A stretch of 64,000 nt of DNA from Imbricaverruca yamaguchii (Eukaryota; Arthropoda; Thecostraca; Neoverrucidae): positions 124,001-188,000 of the forward strand of contig JAOTOL010001015.1 in assembly GCA_034440575.1 (NCBI GenBank), read 5' to 3'. A program made the position numbers and the translations under genes. Positions 1 to 13,884 of the stretch are shown piece after piece (position 1 is the first letter of the stretch; the number at the start of each line of letters is the position of its first letter). Under the pieces are notes generated by a model. That model had not been told where the DNA came from. It did no database searches and was given only the letters and a program-made list of their open reading frames with translations.

Positions 1-1043
1 AACTGTGCATGCTTCATGATGCTGCCGGTGGCTGGAGCAGCCAGACGCGACATAATGACGTCTCACATGCTGTGGTCGTGGCTGGTGGCTATTGATTTTC
101 GGACGGGTGGCCACATCACTGTCCATGCACACTGCACCATTCATCCATGCACATAGGAGTCCATGCAGCCTAGGACATGCGATGACAAAACAACGATTAG
201 ATGCAAATTTGCTGACTGTTCTTTCAGGAATACCTTGGTTAACTTGTTTTAAAAAATTGTATTCCTATGAATTAAACTGAAGAAATGTCACACTGGGGAC
301 ATACTATTCATATATGTATTGTTGGATCCGTATGATTTGCAAAACTGCTCCTAGCAGTATTTCTGAATTTGATTTGATCACAAATTTTGCATCTACATGC
401 TGTGAGTGCTTGGCTTTTTGGTTTGATTCCTGCGCCAATATTATTTGGTTAATGCAAAGTATTACCATGTACCTATCGATGCTGTCTAAAGCGAGAGCAA
501 TGCTAAAATAGCCGTAAGTAAGCGATTGGTTCGATAAAAATGTCTTCGGGTAGTTCTGGTCATGCCGATGTCCTGAGAATGAACATACGATAAAAATGCG
601 AATACAATGGGGGGAACACGTGAGGAGAGTTGATAGGATAAGCAATGGCTTCAGCGATAGTGAAGTAAGCAAAACAACATAATTTCCCTTCAGAAACCGA
701 CGCCACAAGTGATGCACGCCAGTTGTATGTGTGCTGAGACATAGCAGTGCCGGTATTTGGGTTGCCCAAGTGATGCCATTTGCGCGCGCTCTGTTGCCAA
801 CTCTTGACCTTGGGTCGGCACATGGCTGGCAGTTCCGGCGGGCTTGTCCAGCGGCCATTGGCGGCGTGACGGGAAGTGGACGCCTCACGATTCGTCCGGC
901 TGGAGTTGGTCTCCATTGTCGTGCTGACGAAATGTGGACCAAACGCCAACGCCGCGGCCACGCCTCGAAAGCAATATGACTGTCAGGCGCGCAGACTGCG
1001 TAGTGTATAGCCCTCCCGTGGTGCAGCAGCCAGGCGCCCGAAG
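1..1043. other. No gene recognised
   Basis: Mixed AT-rich (1-650) then GC-richer (720-1040) DNA. Several open frames overlap on both strands, but none has recognisable motifs, splice sites or a credible composition. Confidence 0.5.
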
Positions 1044-1049
1044 CGTGCA

Positions 1050-4339
<3,290 letters not shown>

Positions 4340-4354
4340 AATTGAAAGACGACT

Positions 4355-4386
4355 TCCTGACGATGGCCCCTGGCCGAAACGTTGAG
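4355..4386 (+). ncRNA. Hammerhead-ribozyme-like core, Penelope-type
   Basis: The conserved core CTGACGA (4357-4363) is followed by one T, the stem-loop GGCC-CCT-GGCC (4 perfect pairs) and then GAAAC (4376-4380) with GTTG after it. This order matches the CUGANGA / stem II / GAAA core of hammerhead ribozymes, which are known in the terminal repeats of Penelope-like elements. I could not identify stem I, stem III or the cleavage site with certainty, and there is one extra base between core and stem. No Penelope coding sequence lies next to it, so it would be a solo terminal-repeat remnant. Confidence 0.35.
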
Positions 4387-5320
4387 TAATATAGTATAAT
4401 CCCTAAGGATACTTGTGATGTAAACTCAGCACCTCCTGGCATATTGAAGGTCGTGTATTTCTTCTCACACATTGAGAGATCATAGTTCGTACGCTTACTA
4501 ATGACGTGTCTATAGTGAGTGAAAGTGGACAGATGATTCACTGCCGAAGTTATGTAATTATTACAATGTCTCACATGAGCAAATTCGTTTAAAACAATAT
4601 TTTGGTATCATTATTGTAAGTAGTGTGAGTTCTTGCTTGTTTGAAATGAATTAGCTCACCAGAGGTGGCATCAGATAAGTGGCCTAATGTAATGAGATAC
4701 ATTTTCCAAACTTCGCATCAAAGTGCATAAATTGATAAACCTACCGGTTGCTTGATGGTGTTAGGGACAGTTTCAACACCTTTGGACGTGTTTAGTGTAT
4801 ATTTTATCAGAAAGCGGCAGCAGGGAAAAGTTTCTGAACACTGTGCCTCTGTTGTTAACTTCTAGAACTTCGCTAGATTATACCATGTTTGTATCGAACG
4901 ATGATGATATCAATCCTACCCGCATGGTACTCATTCCGCTTGTAGAGAACGTTTTGTGAAGAACTGGTGTTGCCTTAAGCTTCCAAACCAGCCGGAGACG
5001 TGTTTGCCACGCGACGTGCGGTAACATGGACAATTTATCCATATTATACATATAAAAATTTCCTCCCTCTCGATTGACTTATTCTGTCCGTGCATGCTAT
5101 TTTTACATCACTTGCCTCCGAATGGATTTTTTCGCTCAAGACAACACAAGTCAATCGAATTTGGAAATGTTTCAATTCCCTACCTTCTGTTGGGGGATTG
5201 GAACTACTGGCTCCTGTAGATTGCGATGAAATTTGTCGATTGGTTTTCCAGATCTCACGGATGGGTGGGTTAAACGTTGTAACTATGCGATGTTCAACCA
5301 CTAACTACGTCTCATTTACT

Positions 5321-5412
5321 ACTGAGCATAGCTTATCTGCTACTGAACCTAGATTATTTGCTTTTGAATCTAGCTTCTCTTTTAGTGAACCTAGCTGTTG
5401 TAGCCTAGTTTA
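5321..5412 (+). repeat. Short degenerate ~22 bp tandem repeat
   Basis: Four imperfect units of the type ACTGAACCTAG followed by TT-rich spacer (GAGCATAGC, GAACCTAGA, GAATCTAGC, GAACCTAGC variants). Non-coding minisatellite fragment. Confidence 0.45.
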
Positions 5413-6194
5413 GTGAACCCTCTTTGCTGTTGAAGCCATAGCTACTTGGCAGCCCACCGGGGCCCTGCCGCATAAGGGCTATCCATGCATATCGTTCAGT
5501 CAAGTGAGGTCTTCAAGACCTGCTACGAAACTCAGCAACACCGGTGTTTAGCTGATTGCTCTATGTCATGCACATTCGATGCAAGATCTGGTAAAAGTCG
5601 CAGATACTAGACGTGTCGAAAAATGTTAACATCTGACCTGCCCTGAAGGATCACTGATGAATCGAAGTATAAGCAACGGGCGCTCCGATTTGCAACTCAA
5701 TACGATATCAAATGGATTTCTTCTGCGACACGTAATGAGCTGTTTTTGCCTTTGGTCCCGAGGCTCTTTCACAATTATTGTCCAAATGACCTGAGAGAAA
5801 GGTACGCCACCCAATCAGATGGAAGGATGGCAGAACGCGCTCGGTGGCTGAGAGTAAATGCTATGTATGCTGGAGTCGAATGCCAAGCAAAAAAAGCCAA
5901 CAGACAACATTGTTTTCGGACGTGTGTCCTCCCTGTGTTGGTTTAGAGCAAAAAATGGCTCAGACAAGCGTCCATGCCATCCCGATATCTCTCATTCGCC
6001 TCTTCTGGCGATGACGAACCGATGATTGTTCACCACTCGACCATGCTGGGCATGCGACGCGAACAGAGATGGCTGCATCATGACAGCGCGCACCCGAGCC
6101 CCTCCAATTAGCCAACCGCGTAATTTCTCCACTGCTGCGCTACTCGGGCACGAACGCGTAGTGCCTTCGTAAGGAGCGGGTGATGTGGTCTTAC

Positions 6195-6325
6195 CTGTGC
6201 CACGAGTCCGCGCCCGTCGCCGATCGTCCGTCCTCTGATCAAAAGCACCGCGTTTGTACGGCCGTCGGTACCTACTCTTTATAGCGGTGCCCGCCCCCTG
6301 ACGTCACGTGACTCTCCACCAATCA
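6195..6325 (-). promoter_or_regulatory. Minus-strand TATA promoter with 5' exon and splice donor
   Basis: Read on the minus strand, four promoter elements are packed in about 50 bp: a CCAAT box (plus-strand CCAAT at 6319-6323), an overlapping E-box/CRE CACGTGACGTCA (6299-6310), a GC box GGGGGCGGG (about 6291-6299) and a TATA box CTATAAAGAG (6275-6284). Transcription would start near 6253. A GC-rich ~58 nt leader follows and ends at 6195 in CACAG|GTAAGA, a near-consensus 5' splice site. The gene it serves should lie to the left. I found no convincing downstream exon in 1-6 kb, so the coding part may be outside the window or lost. The match may also include features borrowed from a GC-rich repeat, but the order and spacing are those of a real Pol II promoter. 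Confidence 0.5.
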
Positions 6326-6689
6326 GACGCCGACGCTGGCCGCCACGTTTTACTGTTGTTCGCGGGTTATTGCGGGGAAATTGCTATTGGAGCAAATCGC
6401 ACTTTTATGTGCAGCACACAATGTTATTCCCTGTTTGGCGTCACATGTGATGCGACAAAAGTAGGCTATTGCCAATTCCGCGTTCGATCATTGACGACTG
6501 GATTCATACCAGCTACCAGACGACTGGATTCATACCATAGGCCAGCTTTGCATTGCAAGAGTAACTTCGTCTTCGCACGGGTCGAGTGCACGGAGCCTGC
6601 TGTCGCTGCGGCTCTGCGGTCAAAATAGGCTCCGCCTACTACCGAAACATCATCAGCAGCGGGACACACTGATGATACAGCGGACACAG

Positions 6690-7246
6690 CGGGCGGCAGA
6701 AATTAGCAGGCCGCGGCAGACTCTGACATCATGTTTCATTCTGCCGACGTCATACTAGAAGGATGACGTTCTCTACCCAATGCGCTATGAAGCGTCTCAG
6801 TTGTCCGTTTACGGTGGTAAAAGTGATCCATCGCTCTACTAATTGAGGCAGGTGGTACCACCCAGGTTAACCCCTCGAGAGCATTAATGCCAAGGTATTT
6901 GACACTACAAAATTACAAGAAAGGCTCCTTTTTTTTTAGGACGCGGTAGCGGGGCTACCACCATAATAGGTATGCAGTGGAAAATAATTGTTACAGAGCT
7001 GAAAGTTTTTAAAAAACTGGAGTGCGGAAAATTGTTCCTCATCCCTGCCAGGATTAAGAAGGGCGCGGTAATCGAGTGGGGTCTCCCCCCCCCTCCCTCC
7101 CTCCAAAAAACTTCGAAACCGTGCCACCGTCGAGGTGCAACGGCGTGTTTAGAAACGGATAAGGCAGGCGGAACAACCAATGTGGGGGTGGGGTTGGGGA
7201 GGGGAGGCCTCGGATGAGTTTTACTGGGGAGGTCCAAATAAATAAA
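6690..7246 (-). repeat. MITE-like family A, copy 1
   Basis: This block aligns, in reverse orientation, with 13.89-14.53 kb at roughly 75-80% identity by eye. Shared landmarks are GCGGCAGAAATTAGCAGGCC, the GAAGCGTCTC.GTTGT segment, GAGAGCATTAATGCC, and CATCCCTGCCAGGATTAAGA. One terminus is the GGACCTCCCCAGTAAAACT type (about 7226-7246 on the complement). No coding capacity. It is a non-autonomous DNA-transposon-like element; superfamily not certain. Confidence 0.6.
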
Positions 7247-7364
7247 TAAATGTTCAACGATCAGACTGCCTGCAGTGGGGGAGAGAATATGGCTATGATT
7301 TGAGTGTCACACTCCCTCTCTCAGCTAAGTTGCAAATAATACAATTGTTATTTGCAAGTTATCG

Positions 7365-7365
<1 letters not shown>

Positions 7366-7457
<92 letters not shown>

Positions 7458-7560
7458 GTATACGTATATGTATATGTATATATACGTGTATACATACGTA
7501 TATATGCATATATTACATATATATACATGTATATACATACGCATATATATACATATATAT
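7366..7560. repeat. (TA)n microsatellite with degenerate TATG/TACG flank
   Basis: About 88 bp of perfect AT repeat (7366-7453), continuing as a purine/pyrimidine-alternating degenerate tract to about 7560. The open frames across it encode only Ile-Tyr repeats. Confidence 0.95.
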
Positions 7561-7727
7561 TATGTCATCCGGTCACCATTTTTGGGATTAATCCCCTCAT
7601 CAACTGAAAAGAAAGCATGTGCGATGTAACTTAGTGGTCGCATCACCTTAATCAGGTTTACAAACGTTAAAAATGCTGCATTGATTCTTTTTTGCAATAA
7701 AATCCAGTAGCGCCCTTAAATGCATTA

Positions 7728-7865
7728 TTTAATCCCGGTTCACACCGCGACAGACCGAAACGGATAAGAAGCTTTCTTGTCCGCAGAACAGGAACGGCAG
7801 AAGTTGGAGATATGGTAACATCGGAAATACTCAAGACGCGAATTGGTAACAACGGACGCATCCCT
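7728..7865 (+). repeat. PIF/Harbinger-like MITE terminus
   Basis: TAA-TCCCGGTTCACACCGCGACAG begins a GC-richer segment. The same terminus, inverted, is at about 22299-22320 next to TTA. A trinucleotide TAA/TTA next to the terminus fits the TWA target preference of PIF/Harbinger elements. Confidence 0.4.
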
Positions 7866-8025
7866 TACTGGCGCTTGGTTTACGCCAGTAAGGAGTTGGT
7901 TGGTTTACGCCAGTAGGTGGCACACTTCACTGATTGCTTGTGAGGTGCGTGAAGTGTGTTGGTCTTTGCGAATTTAATTGTGGACTGGCTTGTATTAATT
8001 AAGCGTCGAGGGCTACGTGCTGAAG

Positions 8026-8115
8026 ATGGAAGAAGACAATTTGGTTTTACTCATGCTTCTGGATGATGCTCGACCTAGAAAGAGCTGGGTACGCCCTATG
8101 TCTATATTTAAGTGA
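8026..8115 (+). pseudogene. PIF/Harbinger transposase N-terminal stub
   Basis: A 29-codon frame starts at ATG 8026 (context GAAGATGGA) and ends in TGA 8113-8115. It begins MEEDNLVLLMLLDD and then has an RPRKSWVRP motif. That order (acidic start, Leu-rich helix, Arg-rich stretch, W-V-x-P) is how many PIF/Harbinger transposases begin, ahead of the region leading to the DDE catalytic domain. Everything downstream of the stop is AT-rich and lacks the catalytic part, so at most the first exon or a truncated remnant survives. Harbinger-type termini nearby (7728) support the idea. The match rests on a very short segment and could be chance. Confidence 0.35.
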
Positions 8116-9674
8116 AGACATATTCAATTTCTTTTAATCTGTCCCCATATGCTAGGTTGCTAATACCATTAACCATGTTTGTTGCCCTTTTTGGTACTCA
8201 ATCTAAAAACGAACAATGTTCTTCATTACTAGGGAACAAAGCTTGAACACAGTATTGCAAAAGTGGCCCGACATATGCACAGTAAAGCTCGCACTGAGAG
8301 AAAAGTTTATTCCACCCTGTAAAAAACCACCTAAAAAACATCTGTCTACAATTCCATGAAAGCATCCATTATTCCTTGCCATCTTGGAATAAACAGGTAT
8401 GATTTGGAATGAGTTGGGGAGAATTTCCTCTTTTCATGGGAATGATAAGGCATCGCAGGGTTTAAAGTGGGATTGCTGTCATGGGAGTTACAACTGTACA
8501 CCCATATAATTCCATCCAACTTTAATCATTCTCCCACTTCGTGCCACCAGATTCCATATAGTTCCTCGTTTGGAACTCTCACAAAAGTCCTGCAGGGAAT
8601 CCAGTAGGGAGTTTTGGGAAGCTTCTGAAGGTTTTAAGGCATGCTTACCCATGCAACGGCAGCCATATTGTATTTGTGACGGTACAGCCTTACAACCAGC
8701 GCTTGCTGTGGAACCTGGATTTTTTTACTTGCAGGTCTGTTGTTGCCTGGTGGGGCCTTACTGAAGTATTTGCAAGTGTTGGTGCAATGCATTCCTTCCA
8801 TTTTTGTTTGGTCCTGTTACTACTTACTGTCCCCCAGTCAGTGTCTGCAGGAACAGTTTGTGGAGTGGCTGAACGCCTGTTCAGGTTGCTATCAGTCGGT
8901 ATCCTTTGAAGCTGTCGGTACATCCTTTGAACATCAGTCGGTATCCTTTGAAGCTGTCCATGATGCCTTTCTAACTTCCGCTCATTTAATTTAAAATGTT
9001 TCTGACTTCCAATTGTGTTATTTTAACATCTTCAAGAATTTTTCGTCCATAATCGAGTGCGTAATAGACATATGGTGTTGTCTTGTCTCTGTCTTTGTTT
9101 TTAAGCACATGAAACAAAGAGAGGAAAAAATTGGAATTATGGACCCTTCCCAGTTGTACTTTGTGGACACCATGAACTAGTTGCCTACCAAATGTGCAAA
9201 TAACCTATCATTGGAACATTAAAAAGCAATCTCTCCCTATATTATGTGTCAATGCTGTTTTTATGGATGTTCGGATTACTACTACCGACAATAGAGTCTG
9301 GTATCAGGTTCCACTGTTCAATGACCCTATCTGTATTGGTAAGGAAATATTGCCTTAGCCTTGTACTGCTGTGGTTTACTTTTATTTTGATAAATTTGGG
9401 GATCAAAGTAAAATGTGATTCTATTGAATGTTTTTGAATTTGATGCTCTTTGACATGGTTAAGATGATGTAATCATTAATTTCCTCCACAAGTGATTACT
9501 TTTAAGTCAATGGCAGTCCATGCAATTGATGTCATAGGCATTATATGGAGGAAATGTGCATGATTTTAACTGTATGTGATGAGTTAATGCTGCAACTAGT
9601 TGCATACGTTACTTGGCTCATTCATGCTGTGGTTTGTCTATTTGTACCACAAGTGTGTCAGGCTGACCAGCTAA
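8116..9674. other. No gene recognised
   Basis: Unique-looking, AT-rich. A short direct duplication, CAGTCGGTATCCTTTGAAGC, occurs at about 8895 and 8935. No supported exon. Confidence 0.4.
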
Positions 9675-9980
9675 AGGCCTGTTCAAGGCCTGTTTACACG
9701 CGACAGAAAACCGACAGAATCCCGGCAGAATCGTGACGTTGGCAGGACTGAGCAGGACCCGGCAGAACCGAGCAGAATCGAGCAGAACCCGGCGTCGCCG
9801 ACGTCCGGAGCCTCTGACGTCACAGCACAAATGGTTGACGTCACGCAATGTATTAGTCACAGCAATTTTGATTCAGTAGTTTCATCGACGTCGGCGACGT
9901 CGACGGCAGACAAATTGAAATATTTGAAGTTGTCTGCCGCGTTCTGCCATCAGACGCGAGCGTCGGAAGGTTTCCTCCTG
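9675..9980 (+). repeat. Harbinger-like MITE (GGCCTGTTTACACGCGACAG family), copy 1
   Basis: It starts after TAA with AGGCCTGTT (duplicated) and GGCCTGTTTACACGCGACAG. The body is rich in CGGCAGAA and TGACGTCA motifs. It aligns over ~300 bp with the inverse of 22872-23161, including GACGTCGGCGACGTCGA and TCTGCCGCGTTCTGCC. Both copies lose homology at GGAAGGTTTC, which marks the far end or a truncation. Non-coding. Confidence 0.65.
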
Positions 9981-10063
9981 GAAGCATATGATATAGTTTT
10001 TTTTTGTCGTTGCTGCTAAGTACTAATTGTCATGGATGTAGAGATCGGTGACATTTATTCGGA

Positions 10064-10185
10064 TCTCCCCAGTGAAAACTGATCCAAGACCCCCCCCCCC
10101 ACCCCATTGGGTGTTCCGCCTCCTTTGTCCGTTTCTAAGCACGCCGCTGCGCCTCGGCGGCTGCACAGGAATGCTTTTTGTGTGA
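10064..10185 (+). repeat. MITE-like family A, truncated copy 3
   Basis: GATCTCCCCAGTGAAAACTG, a C-rich tract, then GTTCCGCCTCCTTTGTCCG and the CGGCTGCACAGGAATG segment match the terminal ~130 bp of the copies at 7.1-7.25 and 13.89-14.1 kb. Homology then stops. Confidence 0.55.
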
Positions 10186-10331
10186 CATTGTGAGCCCAGA
10201 TTAAGTAATGGATTTGAGGGCACTACTGGGTTTTTATATAAAAAAACAAGTTTCAATGCAGTATTTTTAATGTTTGCTAACCCGATCAAGGTGACACGAC
10301 CACTCATTTCCATCATAAATACTTTCTTTTC

Positions 10332-10505
10332 AGTTGGTTTGTTTGCTTGTTTATTGGTTGGTTCACGACACACTTTATGCACGTCGTTCACGGCTAATGG
10401 CGCCGCCCACACTGTTTCGCCGGTGGGCCGCGGGATTGTGAAATGTCCTGAGTGGCGCTGGAGTCGAACCCGGGACCTTTGGCACCCATAGCCCGACACC
10501 TTATG
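10332..10505 (-). repeat. tRNA-derived SINE, minus strand
   Basis: On the minus strand a tRNA-like head contains the B-box GGGTTCGACTCC (complement near 10466-10478), then a body CACCGGCGAAACAGTGTGGG and CGGCGCCATTAGCCG, ending in an A-rich AACCAACCAATAAACAAGC tail. A second, headless copy is at 13985-14078. The head meets the stop region of the transposase-like pseudogene. Confidence 0.65.
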
Positions 10506-12487
10506 GCGGTACTTCGAGAGGACTCGCGATGATGTCTAGTAAGTCATCATCGGACAGTTGTTGCGTCAAGGGCGGCTCGGTTATCGCCGCATTACACCAA
10601 TCAATCAGCTCCATGATGCTGTTTGCCCCCATATTCACTTTTGGAAGCTTGAACTTCCGCACTTCGTCAGTATCACTATCGACTTGAGTTCTGCGACACT
10701 GCTGGATTTGAGTGACCGCCCTTTCCCGTGTGGCTTGATCTTGGCCCGCTGCCATTGCTAGCAGTACTGCCTCAGTGTGACACCAGTAGCTGTTGCGCTG
10801 TATTACCGGCTGCACCATGGCCGCCATCTCAGGTCGCAAACTTTTGAGAAGTTGCACGCTGTGCAGCGCATTGCCAGGACCGTCAGAACATTTCCAGTTC
10901 TTCTTGATGCAGAACCACATGGGAGTATAGTGGCACACGATGAACTCCGCTAGCATTCTGAGACTGTCTGATGGCTGTTCGGTTGATATGTAGAGCCGGA
11001 GAATTCGCGCCGCCAGTCAGCCATCTGGGGTGGTTTAGTGGACCGAACTTCATTTTCGCAGTTCTATCTGAGATACTATGCGCCAGACTGTACAGAATAG
11101 CCTGATCTGAACTTAGGTCACTGAGAATCTCCTCCGTCATTTCTGAAACATTTCCGCCATCGATTGGCTCAAAATCGACCACTGGCAAGGTTTCTACTGC
11201 GCCTGCAGCAGCCCGGCCAATCAGCCCACTAAACGACAGGTCCTGTTGTGACTCCATCTAACTGGCTAAATACTGCACGAAGATTAAGTTCATTTGCATG
11301 AAGTTGGCACACAAACCAGTGGACGGGGCGTTTTTGTCCGAGCTCAAGCAAACGGATAACACCACCTTTTTGGCCAGTATTAACTCTCGTGCCGTCACAG
11401 CCACGCACAGAAACATCCGCACCAAACTCATATGCCACGGCGTTCAGGTCCTGAAAAATGTCCTCCGCTTTCTCAGTCTGTGGAGTAAAATGTCCTAAAT
11501 ATGCACTGTCTGGCTCGGATACAACCACAATGTGCTCTTCCGTCTTCTTTGAACTGGCTGTCATAAGCGTGTCGTCTTTTCTACCGTCGAAGTAGAGACC
11601 AGATACACGACCTGCATGATCCTCATGACTCTGGGCTACTACCTCTCTTCTAATCCGATCCCTTGCTCGCCATACTTTTTTGCTATCCACTATGCAGTCC
11701 ATATCGTCAGAAGTGATCCGACCAATGTCCACTTGGAAACCGTTTATGATCGCAGCACACGCACGATTAGACACTCCGTACCGATCTGCTGCTCGAGCCG
11801 TATTTAGCAGTTCGTCTGTGTTACTGTTCACCATATACTCTGACTCATTGACTACAAATGTGAGCGATGATGAATCTGTGGCGGAATCTTGGTCTGAATT
11901 AGAATCTAGCTGGGTCATTCCAGAAGGTCCCGGTTGTGGTGATGTGACTCTCCCAGCGGTCAGACGCCTCCTTTCGTCCATGGCGCGTCGACGAGTGGTT
12001 TCACGGATATCTGCGGTTCCGATTTGCATTTGGCGAGGTCCTCTCTGGTCTTGGACAAAGGGAAACTCCATTTGTGGCACTTTGTCGGCCATCGCACATT
12101 TGCAGCTATCGATATCAGCACATTTGCAGCGGGCTATATCAAACAATTTTCCAAACCACTCATCACCGGACGGACGTACACCTGGTGATGCCGACTTCTT
12201 TCCAGCAGTTTCATGTATCGCAAGTAGCGATCGCGGCATTCTCGAACCATATGTTCGACTCGGGCCCTCCCAACAATTGGTATTCCTTCGCAGCACCACA
12301 TTTTCATCACACTTTCCGCGACAAACTTTATATGGGGTGCTAACCTCTCTTTCAACCTTTTGTTCGCAACGCATGAGTCTCTATTCACTTTACTCAAGTA
12401 ATTCAGAACGTCAATTCTCGTGGGCAGTCGGTTTGTTTTTAGTTCAGAAGGAACCAAAAGCCCTTTGGTGGAGGCGCGGGTCTTCAT
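10501..12487 (-). pseudogene. Transposase-like gene, frameshifted
   Basis: Four overlapping minus-strand frames together encode about 660 residues of one protein. The order of segments is: an N-terminal helical domain with a TNRLPTRIDVLNYLSK motif (starting ATG 12487); LFDIARCKC with further Cys pairs; an acidic Ser-rich linker (SNSDQDSATDSSS); then VVVSEPDSAYLGHFTP, a GCDGTRVNTGQKGGVIRLL block and WFVCQLHANELNLR; then DLSSDQAILYSL, a RWLT block, RILRLYIST, FIVCHYTPMWFCIK, and a C-terminal QRNSYWCHTEAVLLAM segment. This arrangement is that of a large family of uncharacterised transposase-like proteins common in arthropods. I cannot place it in a named superfamily. Frameshifts lie near 12170-12240, 11230-11260 and 11008-11018 (after RWLTGG), so it is decayed. 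Its own termini were not located. Confidence 0.7.
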
Positions 12488-12880
12488 GTTCGAACTCTTA
12501 CCCCGATCACACCGACGCAGGTAATATCACACTTCACAGGCAGTGAGCACAACTTGCAGATACCAAACCACTCTTTTTCGGGCCGTCCCGCCGGATCTCC
12601 GCCGCCGACTGCCTTGTCTCGGCGGCCCTCCCCTCCCCTGTCTCCTCCTCCCCTCCCCTGCCCTGTCTCGCTCTTTGTGTTCTCTACCCTCACCGTGCGC
12701 CGGCCGTCTCCCGCCCCATCCCAGCCCCTCCCCCGCGCCATGCGACGATCGCCGCCGGCTCGTGTCGCCCTCGTTAATAGGTTGTCCCTACTGCTGATGA
12801 TCCCAGTTTCCCTTGAAACTTGAGTAACGAAAAGGAACAGGAGACTTTGATTGACTAATAAAACAGGGATGTATGCCATG
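12488..12880 (-). other. GC-rich leader of the transposase-like gene; possible zinc-knuckle exon
   Basis: Very GC-rich, C-rich on the plus strand. On the minus strand a frame at about 12490-12590 reads WFGICKLCSLPVKCDITC, a C-x2-C-x6-C-x3-C cluster just upstream of the ATG used for the next frame, with GTAAGA shortly after it (about 12500). It may be the true N-terminus, offset by one frame. The remaining frames here are low complexity (Gly/Arg or Pro/Ser). Confidence 0.3.
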
Positions 12881-13439
12881 CGAAGCTATTTTGTGTCGTT
12901 AGTGCATACGCAATTTATTCGAATGATGATTCATAGCACTGTGAAAGGTGGAGCACAGACAAAGGAAAGTGGAGCGATCAGTCCTTCAGTGAAGTTTAAT
13001 CATTACAATCAGATATATCCCGGCTCCCCTGATCTGTTTTTGAATTACCAGAATCCATTCATAAGTCATCCACAGCACCGACTGCCGCCTTTTTCGTCAG
13101 AGCGCCGCGGCGGCGCTCCGACGGCGGCCGACGCGTGGTGTTAGATGCCAATCGCAACGGAGCGCCATCACTGGAGACTTTAACGCCGGGCGCCGGGCAA
13201 ATTTGTTTCTTTATCGGCCTGTCGCATATTTTTATTGTTTGATTTCGACTTGGTCTCGACCACAGGGTTTTTTTTAGGTGATCTGCACGATAATTTCACT
13301 ATGCATAAGAAAAACCGTTCAGGCGACACACCCTAATACACACACATTTATATATATATATATATATTGAAGCAGTCGTCGGCGGACTTCAGTCAGCAGG
13401 GGGAGGCGCATCTGCTCGCTGGCGTGCCCCCGCCAAGGT

Positions 13440-13670
13440 ACAAGCAGTTTCATACCGCGATATCCAACCTGACTCCGGCAGAAGGAGCGGGCCCGGCCGT
13501 AGCGGCATTGACAGCAGGAACAGCTGCAGCGGGAGCACTGACAGCGGCAGCAGGAACGGTGGCAGCGGTAGCGGGAGCTGTCCCGGCCGGCAGCTGGAGC
13601 AGGAGTAGGACCGGTCGTAGCGGGGGAGGTAGCGTGGTCGAAACAGGAGCGGCAGCGTTGGCGCTCTAGA
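13440..13670 (+). repeat. GC-rich low-complexity tract
   Basis: Imperfect iterations of GCAGCGGGAGC / GGCAGCGGTAGC. The open frame gives an Ala/Gly-rich translation with no domain and is treated as non-coding. Confidence 0.5.
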
Positions 13671-13884
13671 CGCCCATATCTGCTAAAATTATGGCCCTAA
13701 TTTATACATGATGCCATTGTATTTCTATAAAGCTTACTGGGAGGATAACGTCCAAAGACATATGGGTCTCAATAAGCGTGCTTTGATATTTACAAGTTAG
13801 CTGAGGGTTAACTTTTACAAGTTAGCGTGACCCCCGAGTTATGGTCATATTCCCCGTACCCCGCCCCAGTCAGTCTGATCGTTC

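Noticed and set aside
5659..5946. Plus-strand frame with KQRALRFATQYDIKW and NELFLPLVPRLFHNY
   Set aside because: Protein-like composition, but no domain, no good acceptor and the opposite strand is equally open; not enough to call an exon.
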